Part shown: one piece after another, positions 35,085 to 44,136 of the stretch
Layout: every line of letters starts with the position of its first letter
Position numbering within the stretch: position 1 is the first letter of the stretch
NCBI RefSeq assembly: GCF_024703995.1
Contig: NZ_JAMXQV010000008.1
Span: forward strand, 186,001-250,000
Direction: 5' to 3'
Length of the DNA stretch: 64,000 nt
Source of the DNA: Amycolatopsis iheyensis
GTDB lineage: Bacteria; Actinomycetota; Actinomycetes; Mycobacteriales; Pseudonocardiaceae
Position numbers and translations under genes: made by a program
The notes under the pieces: generated by a model
Told to the model about the DNA's origin: nothing
The model's database searches: none
The model's input: only the letters and a program-made list of their open reading frames with translations

Positions 35085-35548
35085 GCGACACCTCCCTTGG
35101 CGACGGCGCGCACGGCGTCGAGGATCTTCTCGTAGCCGGTGCAGCGGCAGAGGTTGCCGGCCAGCGCTTCGCGGATCTCCTCGTCGGACGGGTCCGGGAC
35201 GCGGTTGAGCAGGTCGTGCGCGGCGACGACCAGGCCCGGCGTGCAGAAGCCGCACTGCACCGCGCCCTGGTCCACAAAGGACTGCTGGACCGGGTCGAGG
35301 GTGTCGCCGTCGGCCAGGCCCTCGACCGTGCGGACCACGCGGCCCTCGGCCTGCCCGGCCGCGACCAGGCAGGCGCACACCGGGACGTCGTCGAGGTAGA
35401 CCGTGCAGGAGCCGCATTCGCCCTGCTCACAAGCGTTCTTCGAGCCCGGCAGGCCGAGCCGCTCGCGCAGGACGTAGAGCAGGCTTTCGCCTTCCCAGAC
35501 GTCGTCCGCCTGCCGCTCGTCGCCGTTGATCCTCACGTTCAGGCGCAT
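35081..35548 (-). CDS. Xanthine dehydrogenase, 2Fe-2S subunit
   Basis: A 155-residue small subunit with two 2Fe-2S clusters: the plant-ferredoxin type in NACEQGECGSCTVYL and the helical type in CGFCTPG plus CRCTGYEKI. It passes electrons from the molybdenum centre to FAD. It overlaps the FAD subunit by 10 nt and the deaminase by 4 nt. Confidence 0.93.
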   Translation of the reverse strand: MRLNVRINGDERQADDVWEGESLLYVLRERLGLPGSKNACEQGECGSCTVYLDDVPVCACLVAAGQAEGRVVRTVEGLADGDTLDPVQQSFVDQGAVQCGFCTPGLVVAAHDLLNRVPDPSDEEIREALAGNLCRCTGYEKILDAVRAVAKGGVA

Positions 35549-36402
35549 GTGCGCTCCCCCGTCCGGTGCTGTTCCCAGGCCCAAGTCAACGTACGGCGCG
35601 CGAGTACCCCGAGGGCGTGCTTCCGATACGCGGCACTGCCGCGGACGTCGTCGATCGGCGACGTCGCTTCGGCCACCAGCTCGCCGAAGCGGCGCTTCAA
35701 CGAGTCCGCCAACGGCTCCGGCGAGCCCCACGGCAGCTCCGCGGCGAGGAACTCTTCGGCTGCGCGGGCGTGGCGCGGGGTCGGCGCGGCGGAGCCGATC
35801 GCGGCGCCCACCCGCCCGTCGCGCAGGGCGAGCCCGAACGAGCAGACCGCGATGACCATCGCGTTGCGCGTCCCGACCTTGGCGAACTGCTGCGGCCCGG
35901 CGTGCGCCGGCAGGTGGACGGCGGTGATCAGCTCATCCGGCTCGAGGGCGTGGCGCTTCACGCCGACGTAGAACTCCTCCGCCGGCAGGATCCGGCGGCC
36001 CCGGACGGACGCGACCTCGATCCGCGCGTCGAGGGCGAGCAGCACCGGGTGGGTGTCGCCGGCCGGGGACGCGGCGCCGAGGTTGCCGCCGACCGTGCCG
36101 CGGTTGCGGATCTGCGGCGAGCCGACCGTGCGGGACGCCATGGCCAGCGCCGGGACGGATTCACCCAGTTCAGCGATGACGCGGGTGTACGGGACGCCGG
36201 CGCCGAGGCGGATCGTCTCGTCCGCTGTGGACCACTCCGTCAGCTCGCCGACCCGGGTCAGGTCGAGCAGGGCGTCCGGGCGCCGGTGGTCGAAGTTCAG
36301 CTCGACCATGACGTCGGTGCCGCCGGCGATCGGCACGGCGTCCGGCCGCTCCGCCTTCAGGGCGAGGGCCTCGGCGAGCGTCGTGGGACGCAGGAACTCC
36401 AC
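35539..36402 (-). CDS. Xanthine dehydrogenase, FAD subunit
   Basis: A 287-residue FAD-binding medium subunit. It shows IAGGTDVMVEL (pyrophosphate binding), RNRGTVGGNLGAASPAGD (FAD and Fe-S contact) and the CO-dehydrogenase-type C-terminal domain. GTG 36402 is supported by AAAGGAG 5 nt upstream. It is the first gene of the operon FAD-FeS-deaminase-Mo subunit and is divergent from pucR. Confidence 0.92.
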   Translation of the reverse strand: MEFLRPTTLAEALALKAERPDAVPIAGGTDVMVELNFDHRRPDALLDLTRVGELTEWSTADETIRLGAGVPYTRVIAELGESVPALAMASRTVGSPQIRNRGTVGGNLGAASPAGDTHPVLLALDARIEVASVRGRRILPAEEFYVGVKRHALEPDELITAVHLPAHAGPQQFAKVGTRNAMVIAVCSFGLALRDGRVGAAIGSAAPTPRHARAAEEFLAAELPWGSPEPLADSLKRRFGELVAEATSPIDDVRGSAAYRKHALGVLARRTLTWAWEQHRTGERTCA

Positions 36403-36523
36403 TCGTGCTCCTTTGTGAGGGCGATAGACCAGTAGACGCCGAACCCGGTCCGGGCGGCAACGGCACCACGCATGAAACGCACAGGAGCCAAACCCCCGGC
36501 GTTTGTGCTTTCCTACAAGCCTC

Positions 36524-37840
36524 ATGACGACCGTGAAAACTCTGCTCGGCCTGCCGGGCCTGCGGCTGCGCCCGCTGGCCGGGGCCGACCTGCTCGACCG
36601 GCCGGTGACGCGCATCTACGTCACGGAGCTACCCGACCCCGGACGGTACCTGTCCGCGGGTGAACTGGTGCTGTCCGGCCTGCTCTGGTGGCGGCGCCCA
36701 GGCGACGCCGAACCGTTCGTGGCCGCGCTGGCCCGGGCCGGCGCGGCGGCGCTGGCGGCGTCCGGCGCCGACTCCGGCGGCATCCCGGCCGACGTGACCG
36801 ACGCCTGCGAACGACACCGGATCCCGCTGCTGGAAGTGCCCACCGACCTGTCGTTCTCGGTGATCACCGAGCAGGTGGTGCTGGCGCTCGCGGCCGCGTC
36901 GGAGAGCGCGCGCAAACGTTTGCAGGCCGCGGCGGACGCGCCCGTCGAGACGCTGCTGGAGCGCGCGTCGGCCGAACTGGGCCTGCCGTGCTGGGTGCTG
37001 TCGGGCTTGGGCCGGGTGGTCGCCGGGACGGCGCCGCTGCCGGTGGCGGCGGCCGACGTCATCCGGCGGCACGCGGCGAAAGAGGCCGGGTCGCTGACGG
37101 TGGTCCCGGTCGAGGGGCGGCACGCCGTGCCGTGGCTGATCGCCGTCGGCGGGCCGTTGAGCACCGCGCAGGCGGAGCTGGCCGAGGAGCTCGCGGGGCT
37201 CGTCGGGGTCACGCGGGCGCGTGCTGCCGCGCCCGAAGCCGAGTTGCCCGGCGAAGCGCGCGTTGTCGCGTTGCGGACCGAAGGCAGCGACGAGAGCGCG
37301 GACGTCCTGCGCGAGCTGCTGCCGGACGGCGTCCTGCTGGAGTCCACAGGGGACACTTCGTACGCGACGGGCCACTGGCCCGCTTCGGCGGTCACCGATC
37401 TGTCCACTGTGGAGCCGTTGCTGCGGGCGCCGCGGATCCTCTGCGGTGTCGGCGAACCCGGCGAGGCGCGGGAGGTCGCCGGGTACGCGCTGGCGGTGGC
37501 AGCCCGGCGCGCGGGCCGGGTCGTGGTGGTCCCGGCCGCCGAAGTCGACCCGCACCGGCTGCTGCTGGCGGGCGCCCCGGACGGCCTGCGCGCGGCGCTG
37601 CGTCAGCGCGTCCTCGGGCCGCTGCTGGCCTACGACGCCGAGCAGCACACCGACCTGGTGCACACGGTGCGGGTGTTCCTGGAGTGTTCGGGCTCGCCGA
37701 CGCGCGCGGCGAAGGCGTTGCACGTCCACGTCAACACGCTGCGCTACCGCATCGGCCGGGCGGGCGAGCTGCTGGGCGCGGACCTGACGGAGTTCACCGA
37801 CCAGCTCGACGTCTACCTCGCGTTGCGGACGGAGGAGTGA
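36524..37840 (+). CDS. pucR: PucR-family purine catabolism regulator
   Basis: 438 residues. The N-terminal PucR domain (LRLRPLAGADLLDRPVTRIYVTEL) is followed by a central GGDEF-like region and the C-terminal helix-turn-helix GSPTRAAKALHVHVNTLRYRIGRAGELLG. PucR proteins activate purine-degradation genes in response to pathway intermediates. It is divergent from the dehydrogenase operon over 121 nt; TTGT-N8-ACAA at about 36502-36517 is a possible site. ATG 36524 is preferred to the ATG 21 nt upstream. It may be co-transcribed with the MarR gene 1 nt downstream. Confidence 0.88.
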   Translation: MTTVKTLLGLPGLRLRPLAGADLLDRPVTRIYVTELPDPGRYLSAGELVLSGLLWWRRPGDAEPFVAALARAGAAALAASGADSGGIPADVTDACERHRIPLLEVPTDLSFSVITEQVVLALAAASESARKRLQAAADAPVETLLERASAELGLPCWVLSGLGRVVAGTAPLPVAAADVIRRHAAKEAGSLTVVPVEGRHAVPWLIAVGGPLSTAQAELAEELAGLVGVTRARAAAPEAELPGEARVVALRTEGSDESADVLRELLPDGVLLESTGDTSYATGHWPASAVTDLSTVEPLLRAPRILCGVGEPGEAREVAGYALAVAARRAGRVVVVPAAEVDPHRLLLAGAPDGLRAALRQRVLGPLLAYDAEQHTDLVHTVRVFLECSGSPTRAAKALHVHVNTLRYRIGRAGELLGADLTEFTDQLDVYLALRTEE

Positions 37841-37841
37841 A

Positions 37842-38330
37842 GTGGACCCGGAGATCACGTCGGCCCGGCAGGCGGGTCACGACCCCCGCGTGCTGGCCTT
37901 CGGGCGGTTGCAGGGCGCGGCGAACCGGCTCGAATACCTGCTCGGGCGGGCACTCGAACGGGAATGCGGGATCACCCACCTGATGTACGAGGTGCTGCTG
38001 ATCGTCGGCCGCGCCGGCTCGGACGGGCTCACCATGCGCTCGATCGCGCAGGAGCAGGTGCTGACCACCGGCGGCGCGACCCGGCTCGTCGACCGGATGA
38101 CGGCGCTCGGCCTGGTGACGCGGACGGCGTCGCCGCGGGACGGGCGGGTGCAGCTCGTGCGGCTGACCTCGCACGGCGAGGAGACCACCGTGCGGGCCAG
38201 CCGGCTGCACGTCGAGAACATCGAGCAGTTCTTCTTCCGGCCGCTGCCGCCGGAGCACCGCGAGCGGTTCGCCGAGGACCTGCGGGTGCTGAGCCACTTC
38301 GCCCGCGACGCGCTCCCGCGGCTGCGTTAG
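37842..38330 (+). CDS. MarR-family transcriptional regulator
   Basis: A 162-residue winged-helix protein with recognition segment MRSIAQEQVLTTGGATRLVDRMTALG and wing SPRDGRVQLVRLT. The GTG start follows the pucR stop by one base, with GGAG inside the end of pucR, so translation is probably coupled. The last four bases overlap the convergent DoxX gene. The target is unknown; the convergent DoxX gene is the nearest non-purine candidate. Confidence 0.85.
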   Translation: MDPEITSARQAGHDPRVLAFGRLQGAANRLEYLLGRALERECGITHLMYEVLLIVGRAGSDGLTMRSIAQEQVLTTGGATRLVDRMTALGLVTRTASPRDGRVQLVRLTSHGEETTVRASRLHVENIEQFFFRPLPPEHRERFAEDLRVLSHFARDALPRLR

Positions 38331-38650
38331 AAGGTCGCGATCGCCAGCCCGAGGAAGACCAGCGGCGCGATGCCGCTGGCGAACTTGCGGGCCCGCACGT
38401 GCGCGACGATCGCGCCGACGTAGAAGAGCACCAGGCCGATCCCGGCGGCCACGCCGATCGGCCGGACACCGAGCAGGCCGAGGGTGAGACCGGCGGCGCC
38501 CGCGAGCTTGAGCGTGCCCAGCATCGGCAGCCAGCTCGGCGGGACGTCGACCGCTCCCGAGGTGGCCAGGACGAACCTGGCCTTGGCGAGGTCGGCGACG
38601 CCGATCGCGGCGTTCAGGACGATCGTGGTGACGATGACGGCGGTGTGCAT
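38327..38650 (-). CDS. DoxX-family membrane protein
   Basis: A 107-residue protein with four hydrophobic helices (for example VIVTTIVLNAAIGVADL and LAGAAGLTLGLLG). It matches the short DoxX-like proteins common next to MarR regulators. DoxX relatives have roles in membrane-linked redox or detoxification, but no reaction is proven for this type. Confidence 0.75.
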   Translation of the reverse strand: MHTAVIVTTIVLNAAIGVADLAKARFVLATSGAVDVPPSWLPMLGTLKLAGAAGLTLGLLGVRPIGVAAGIGLVLFYVGAIVAHVRARKFASGIAPLVFLGLAIATF

Positions 38651-38684
38651 GCCCTCCCGACGGGCGGGCCGCCGCGAAGGTGAC

Positions 38685-38906
38685 CTACAGGAAGATCTTC
38701 ACCAGCTGGTCGCGGCCGTCTTCGTCGCGGAGCAGCACCTGCTTGCCCGCCTTGAGCTCCGCGTCGATGAACTCGTAGACCTGCAGGGCGCGGTTGACGA
38801 GGTCGACCTTCTTGAGGCCGGTGCGGTCCTGCAGCTTCGCCAGCGCGTCGACGGCCTCTGCGACCAGCGCGACGTTCACCCGGCCGACCGGGTTCTCTTC
38901 ACTCAC
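38685..38906 (-). CDS. Ribbon-helix-helix DNA-binding protein
   Basis: A 73-residue protein with the ribbon strand RVNVALVAEAVDAL and helices LQDRTGLKKVDLVNRALQVYEFI, typical of the MetJ/Arc-type fold. GTG at 38906 is preferred (GAGG 5 nt upstream); GTG at 38909 is possible. No toxin gene is adjacent, so it may be a stand-alone regulator. It is divergent from the 108-residue membrane protein gene. Confidence 0.7.
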   Translation of the reverse strand: MSEENPVGRVNVALVAEAVDALAKLQDRTGLKKVDLVNRALQVYEFIDAELKAGKQVLLRDEDGRDQLVKIFL

Positions 38907-38963
38907 CACCTCAGCATGGCAGAAAGACCACCGAAAACCCACACTTTTCGCAGTGAATCGGTG

Positions 38964-38992
38964 TTGCGCTCGCCCGTGCGGCGTTCTACAGT
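38964..38992 (+). promoter_or_regulatory. Promoter with long structured leader
   Basis: TTGCGC (38964-38969) and TACAGT (38987-38992) are exactly 17 nt apart. The predicted start is near 38999, leaving a leader of about 200 nt before the ATG at 39202. Confidence 0.5.
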
Positions 38993-38998
38993 CGAAGA

Positions 38999-39201
38999 CA
39001 CCTGGCGCGGACCCGTTTTCATGCGAACGGGCCGAGCGATCGGGAAGCCGGACCACGCTTCCTCGCGGCAGGGGTCGGAGATGGCCGGCGCGCCCCTCGG
39101 GGGGAGGAGTACGCCGACGGTCACCGGGTCGCGGCCGAGAGGGCCGCACCTCACGAAGTGGTCCCTGCCCGCGGGCAGGCCAGGAAGGAACGGGCACGAG
39201 C
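38999..39201 (+). ncRNA. Candidate structured 5' leader or riboswitch
   Basis: The leader contains many perfect short helices: CCCGTT/AACGGG (39012-39017/39026-39031), GGAAGC/GCTTCC (39043-39048/39057-39062), GCGGCC/GGCCGC (39131-39136/39142-39147) and CCTGCCC/GGGCAGG (39164-39170/39173-39179). A long-range GGACCAC/GTGGTCC pairing (39050-39056/39158-39164) encloses about 100 nt. A second AACGGG at 39189-39194, beside the ribosome binding site AGGAAGGA, could compete for CCCGTT and hide that site. It is not recognised as a known riboswitch class. Confidence 0.4.
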
Positions 39202-39528
39202 ATGGGTGCCGAACTCGAGCGCGCGGGCTTGCCCGCGGCTCACACAACCGAACCGGGGCCGGACGAAGTCCCCAGCCGGTTCGCACACGTCCGGATCGAG
39301 ACGTCAGCGGTGACCGCCGAAGTGGCCGTGCCACCCGGCCAGACCCGCCGGCTGCTCGGCACCGTCCTGGACGTGCTGGTCGTGCTCGGAGCCGTCCTCG
39401 GCCCGGCGCTGACGCTGAAGGCCGCCGCAGCGGGGCTTCCGGCGTGGGTGGCGGGCGGGGCGATCGCGGGCCAGCTCGCCTTGCTGGTCCTCGTCGCCTT
39501 GGTCGCGCACCGGCCGGCTCGTGAGTAG
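39202..39528 (+). CDS. 108-residue two-helix membrane protein
   Basis: An N-terminal polar half (MGAELERAGLPAAHTTEPG) is followed by two hydrophobic helices, TVLDVLVVLGAVLGPAL and VAGGAIAGQLALLVLVALVA, with a short basic tail. AGGAAGGA precedes the ATG by about 12 nt. The function is unknown. The long leader in front suggests RNA-level control. Confidence 0.65.
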   Translation: MGAELERAGLPAAHTTEPGPDEVPSRFAHVRIETSAVTAEVAVPPGQTRRLLGTVLDVLVVLGAVLGPALTLKAAAAGLPAWVAGGAIAGQLALLVLVALVAHRPARE

Positions 39529-39530
39529 CG

Positions 39531-39562
39531 TGAGGGAGCACTCCGCCCGGAGTGCTCCCTCA
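39531..39562. terminator. Bidirectional terminator
   Basis: TGAGGGAGCACTCC and its exact complement form a 14-bp stem over a GCCC loop, between the convergent membrane-protein and aldolase genes. It overlaps the aldolase stop codon. Confidence 0.8.
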
Positions 39563-40747
39563 GCTCTCGCGCCGCGCGTACTTCTCCAGCTCCGGCCGCC
39601 CGAACGGCAGCTCGCCCTCGTCCAGCGCGCCACAGTCGAGCCCGCGCAGCAGGTACGCCGCGAGCGCCTGCGCCGTCGCCGGCTCGTCCAGCACTCCCCC
39701 GGCCACCTTCGACGCGTACGCCGTCAGCCGCTCGGCCGCCGGGGCGAAGCCCGACCGGTAGAACGTGTACGTCGCCGCGAACCGGGTCGGGAGCTGGTGC
39801 GGGTGCAGGTCCCAGCCCTGGTAGAAGCCGCGTTCCAGGGAACGCCGCACCAGGCGCTGGTGCTCGGCCCACGCCGAGGGCAGCGCGTCGCCGATCGGGA
39901 GCTTGTTCGTCGAGCCGTCCGACAACCGGACGCCCGTGCCCGCCGCCGCGACCTGCATCAAGCCCTTGGCCAGGTCGGCCGCCGGGTGCTCCATGCTCTG
40001 GTACGCCGCCGCGATGCCGAGGCCCGCGCTGTAGTCGTAGGTCCCGTAGTGCAGCCCCGAACAACGACCGGAAGCCGCCTGCACGATCCGCGCCACCGCC
40101 AGCGTGCCGTCGAGGTCCACAATGGACTGGGCCGTCTCGATCTGGACCTCGAACCGGAGCGTGCCCTCCGCGAGCTCGTACGCGGACTCCAAGCGGGCCA
40201 GCACTTCCGCGGCCACCGAGACCTGCTCGACCGCCGTCACCTTCGGCAGCGTGACGACGAACCCGGGCGGCAGCGGCCCGTTGTCCAGCAGCGAACCCAG
40301 GAACAGGTCCAGGGTGCGGATGCCGCGCCGGCGCGTCGCCGCCTCGAAGCTCTTGAAGCGGATGCCGCAGAACGGCGTCCCGCCCGTGGTGGCCAGGGTC
40401 TGCCCGGCCGCCCGCGCCGCCGCGTCCTCGACGTCGTCGGGCACGCGGCCGAAGCCGTCCTCGAAGTCGATCCGCAGGTCCTCGATCGGCTCGGTCAGCA
40501 GCTTCGCCCGCACCCGCTCGTAGCCGTCGGCGTCGAGGCCGAGCAGGTCCTCGTGCTCGACGAAGACCCGCATCGCCTGCTTGCCCCAGTCGGCGACCAG
40601 GCGCGTCCGGTACTGCGACGCCGGGACGTAGACGGTGTGCACCGGCTGCCGTCCCGGCCGCTCCCCCGGGTACGCCGCCGCGACCCGCGCGTCGGCCGAG
40701 GCCAGGCGCGCGTCCGCGGCGGCGTAGACGTCTTCGGGAAGCCGCAC
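39560..40747 (-). CDS. CitE/HpcH-like aldolase of the DUF6986 type
   Basis: A 395-residue TIM-barrel lyase-like protein. It has the acidic metal ligands in RFEVQIETAQS and GLHYGTYDYSAGLGI, an early VYVPASQYRTRLVADWGKQAM and EDLRIDFEDGFG, all reminiscent of the citrate-lyase beta/malyl-CoA-lyase superfamily. It is longer than CitE (about 290). Its GTG start directly follows the malate synthase stop, so the two are translated together. The reaction is not known; a role in glyoxylate or ureidoglycolate handling is inferred from context. Confidence 0.72.
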   Translation of the reverse strand: MRLPEDVYAAADARLASADARVAAAYPGERPGRQPVHTVYVPASQYRTRLVADWGKQAMRVFVEHEDLLGLDADGYERVRAKLLTEPIEDLRIDFEDGFGRVPDDVEDAAARAAGQTLATTGGTPFCGIRFKSFEAATRRRGIRTLDLFLGSLLDNGPLPPGFVVTLPKVTAVEQVSVAAEVLARLESAYELAEGTLRFEVQIETAQSIVDLDGTLAVARIVQAASGRCSGLHYGTYDYSAGLGIAAAYQSMEHPAADLAKGLMQVAAAGTGVRLSDGSTNKLPIGDALPSAWAEHQRLVRRSLERGFYQGWDLHPHQLPTRFAATYTFYRSGFAPAAERLTAYASKVAGGVLDEPATAQALAAYLLRGLDCGALDEGELPFGRPELEKYARRES

Positions 40748-42325
<1,578 letters not shown>

Positions 42326-42385
42326 GTGGAACACCTCGAGGGTTCGGATCTTTGGATAACGGCCCTACGGTTTTCTACCAGCCGG

Positions 42386-42414
42386 ACTATAGTTTCTGCA
42401 TAGCGGAAGCTCAA
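42386..42414 (-). promoter_or_regulatory. aceB promoter with operator in the spacer
   Basis: On the minus strand TTGAGC (42409-42414) and TATAGT (42386-42391) are exactly 17 nt apart. The 15-nt inverted repeat TTCCGC-TAT-GCAGAA (42394-42408) fills the spacer, so a bound repressor would exclude RNA polymerase. The site resembles the one upstream of allB. Confidence 0.62.
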
Positions 42415-42436
42415 CGCCGACGTAAGGAGGGCCACC

Positions 42437-43213
42437 GTGCCGGCGGAGAAGAACGGTCGCGACGGCGGCGTCCAGTCCCTGCAGCGTGCCTTCGAGCTGC
42501 TGGAACACCTCGCGGACACCGGCGGCGAAGCCAGCCTGTCCGAGCTGGCGACGCTGTCCGGGCTGCCGATGCCGACGATCCACCGGCTGATCCGGACCCT
42601 GGTCGACCTGGGGTACGTCCGGCAGAACACGAACCGGCGCTACGCGCTGGGCGCGCGGCTGATCCGGCTGGGCGAGAACGCGAGCATGCAGTTCGGCGCC
42701 TGGGCGCGGCCGCTGCTGGCGGAGCTGGTCGAGGAGGTCGGCGAGACGGCGAACCTGGCGGTCCTGGAGCGCGACGAGGTCGTGTACGTGGCCCAGGTGC
42801 CGTCGAAGCACTCGATGCGCATGTTCACCGAGGTCGGCAGGCGGTTGCTGCCGCACGGCACCGGGGTGGGCAAGGCGATGCTCGCACACCTGCCCGTCGC
42901 CGACGTGCGCTCGCTGCTTTCGCGGACCGGCATGCCCGCGTACACGGAGCACACGTTCACCGACGCGGACGCGCTGGCGGTCGAGCTGTCGCGGATCGCG
43001 TCGCAGGGCTACGCGCTGGACGAGGCGGAGCAGGAGCTGGGTGTCCGGTGCGTGGCGGTGGCGGTGCCGGGCGCGCCGGTGCCGGCGGCGGTTTCGGTGT
43101 CGGGCCCGTCGGGCCGGCTGACCGCCGAGGCGGTGGCGCACATCGCCCCGGCGGTGCAGCGGGTGGCGGACGCACTGGGGGCTAGCCTTTCCAGCGCGCC
43201 ACTATCAGTGTGA
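42437..43213 (+). CDS. allR: IclR-family repressor, AllR-like
   Basis: A 258-residue IclR protein. The winged helix is in SLQRAFELLEHLADTGGEASLSELATLSGLPMPTIHRLIRTL, and the effector domain has RLLPHGTGVGKAMLAHLP and GYALDEAEQELGVRCVAVAV. In Streptomyces the AllR protein next to malate synthase and allantoin genes represses them until allantoate accumulates; the same setting suggests the same role here. The name is by context. The GTG start is preceded by AAGGAGGG. Confidence 0.8.
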   Translation: MPAEKNGRDGGVQSLQRAFELLEHLADTGGEASLSELATLSGLPMPTIHRLIRTLVDLGYVRQNTNRRYALGARLIRLGENASMQFGAWARPLLAELVEEVGETANLAVLERDEVVYVAQVPSKHSMRMFTEVGRRLLPHGTGVGKAMLAHLPVADVRSLLSRTGMPAYTEHTFTDADALAVELSRIASQGYALDEAEQELGVRCVAVAVPGAPVPAAVSVSGPSGRLTAEAVAHIAPAVQRVADALGASLSSAPLSV

Positions 43214-43229
43214 CCCTAGGTGATATCCA

Positions 43230-43586
43230 ATGACTGAACGTGACCCCGCGGCGGAAGGCTCCGACCCCGCCGGTAAGGTTCCGGACATGGCCGGCCTCGA
43301 AGACCTCGAGACCCGGGTATCCGCATTGGAGGAGCAGATGCGGTCCACTCGGCAAGACGCCGCGGCCGCGCGCATCCTCGCCGGAACAGCAGATCGTGAC
43401 GTCTCGGAGTTCAAGCAGACCTTGAATGCTCACACTCGCGCGCTCAACGCGGTGCGTGAGACGCAAGTCGAGGACCACGAGCGGCTCAACCGGCTCGAAG
43501 CCAAGGTCGACAGCGGGTTCACCAAGGTGAACATGGGCATGGAGCAGATCAGCCGGTTGCTCCAGCAGGTCATCGACAAGGACTGA
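43230..43586 (+). CDS. Coiled-coil protein of unknown function
   Basis: 118 residues with an acidic start, then heptad patterns LETRVSALEEQMRS and HERLNRLEAKVDSGF typical of coiled coils. It has no signal peptide or membrane segment. ATG 43230 is taken; an internal ATG at 43287 would keep the whole coiled coil. It is convergent with the GNAT gene with a 3-nt gap. An inverted pair TATCA/TGATA lies just before the start. Confidence 0.6.
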   Translation: MTERDPAAEGSDPAGKVPDMAGLEDLETRVSALEEQMRSTRQDAAAARILAGTADRDVSEFKQTLNAHTRALNAVRETQVEDHERLNRLEAKVDSGFTKVNMGMEQISRLLQQVIDKD

Positions 43587-43589
43587 ACC

Positions 43590-44090
43590 TCACGTCAGCT
43601 CGCCGCGCAGGAGGTCCATCAGCAGGCCGTCGTGCCAGGTGCCGTCCGGCGCGCGCTCGTAGTCGCGCAGCAACCCCACCGGGCGGAAGCCCACCTTCGT
43701 GTAGACGCGGATCGCCGTCTCGTTGGCGGCCGCCGGGTCGATGGTCAGGCGGTGGTGGCCGGCCTCCAGCAGGTGCCGGGCCAGGGCGCGGATCGCGTCC
43801 GTGCCGACACCGCGGCCGTGGAAGTCCGGGTGCACCGAGATGTCGATGCCGGCGTGCCGGTACTGCGGATCGAGTTCTTCGCAGCTCTGGATCAGGCCGA
43901 CGACGGTCTCGCCGAGTTCGATGGCGTAGACGGTGTAGCCCTCTTCGTCGTCGTACAGGCCTTCGGTTTCGTGGTCCGGGTCACCCCACCAGCGGGCGAC
44001 TTCCGGCGTGGCGAGGATTTCGCGCAGCCGGTCCCGGTCTTCGGCGGTGATGGGGCGCAGGGTCACCAGGTCGCCCGCAAGGGTGGTCAT
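43590..44090 (-). CDS. GNAT-family N-acetyltransferase
   Basis: A 166-residue acetyl-CoA-dependent acetyltransferase. The acetyl-CoA loop reads SVHPDFHGRGVGTDAIRAL, and IDPAAANETAIRVYTKVGFRPVGLLRDYE is the C-terminal hallmark. WWGDPDHETEG resembles aminoglycoside 6'-acetyltransferase-like members, but the substrate cannot be assigned. It lies 46 nt downstream of ftsY on the same strand. Confidence 0.85.
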   Translation of the reverse strand: MTTLAGDLVTLRPITAEDRDRLREILATPEVARWWGDPDHETEGLYDDEEGYTVYAIELGETVVGLIQSCEELDPQYRHAGIDISVHPDFHGRGVGTDAIRALARHLLEAGHHRLTIDPAAANETAIRVYTKVGFRPVGLLRDYERAPDGTWHDGLLMDLLRGELT

Positions 44091-44136
44091 GGAACTGAGA
44101 TTCTCCGCCGCCACCACCCGGGGCGTCACGCGGTTT

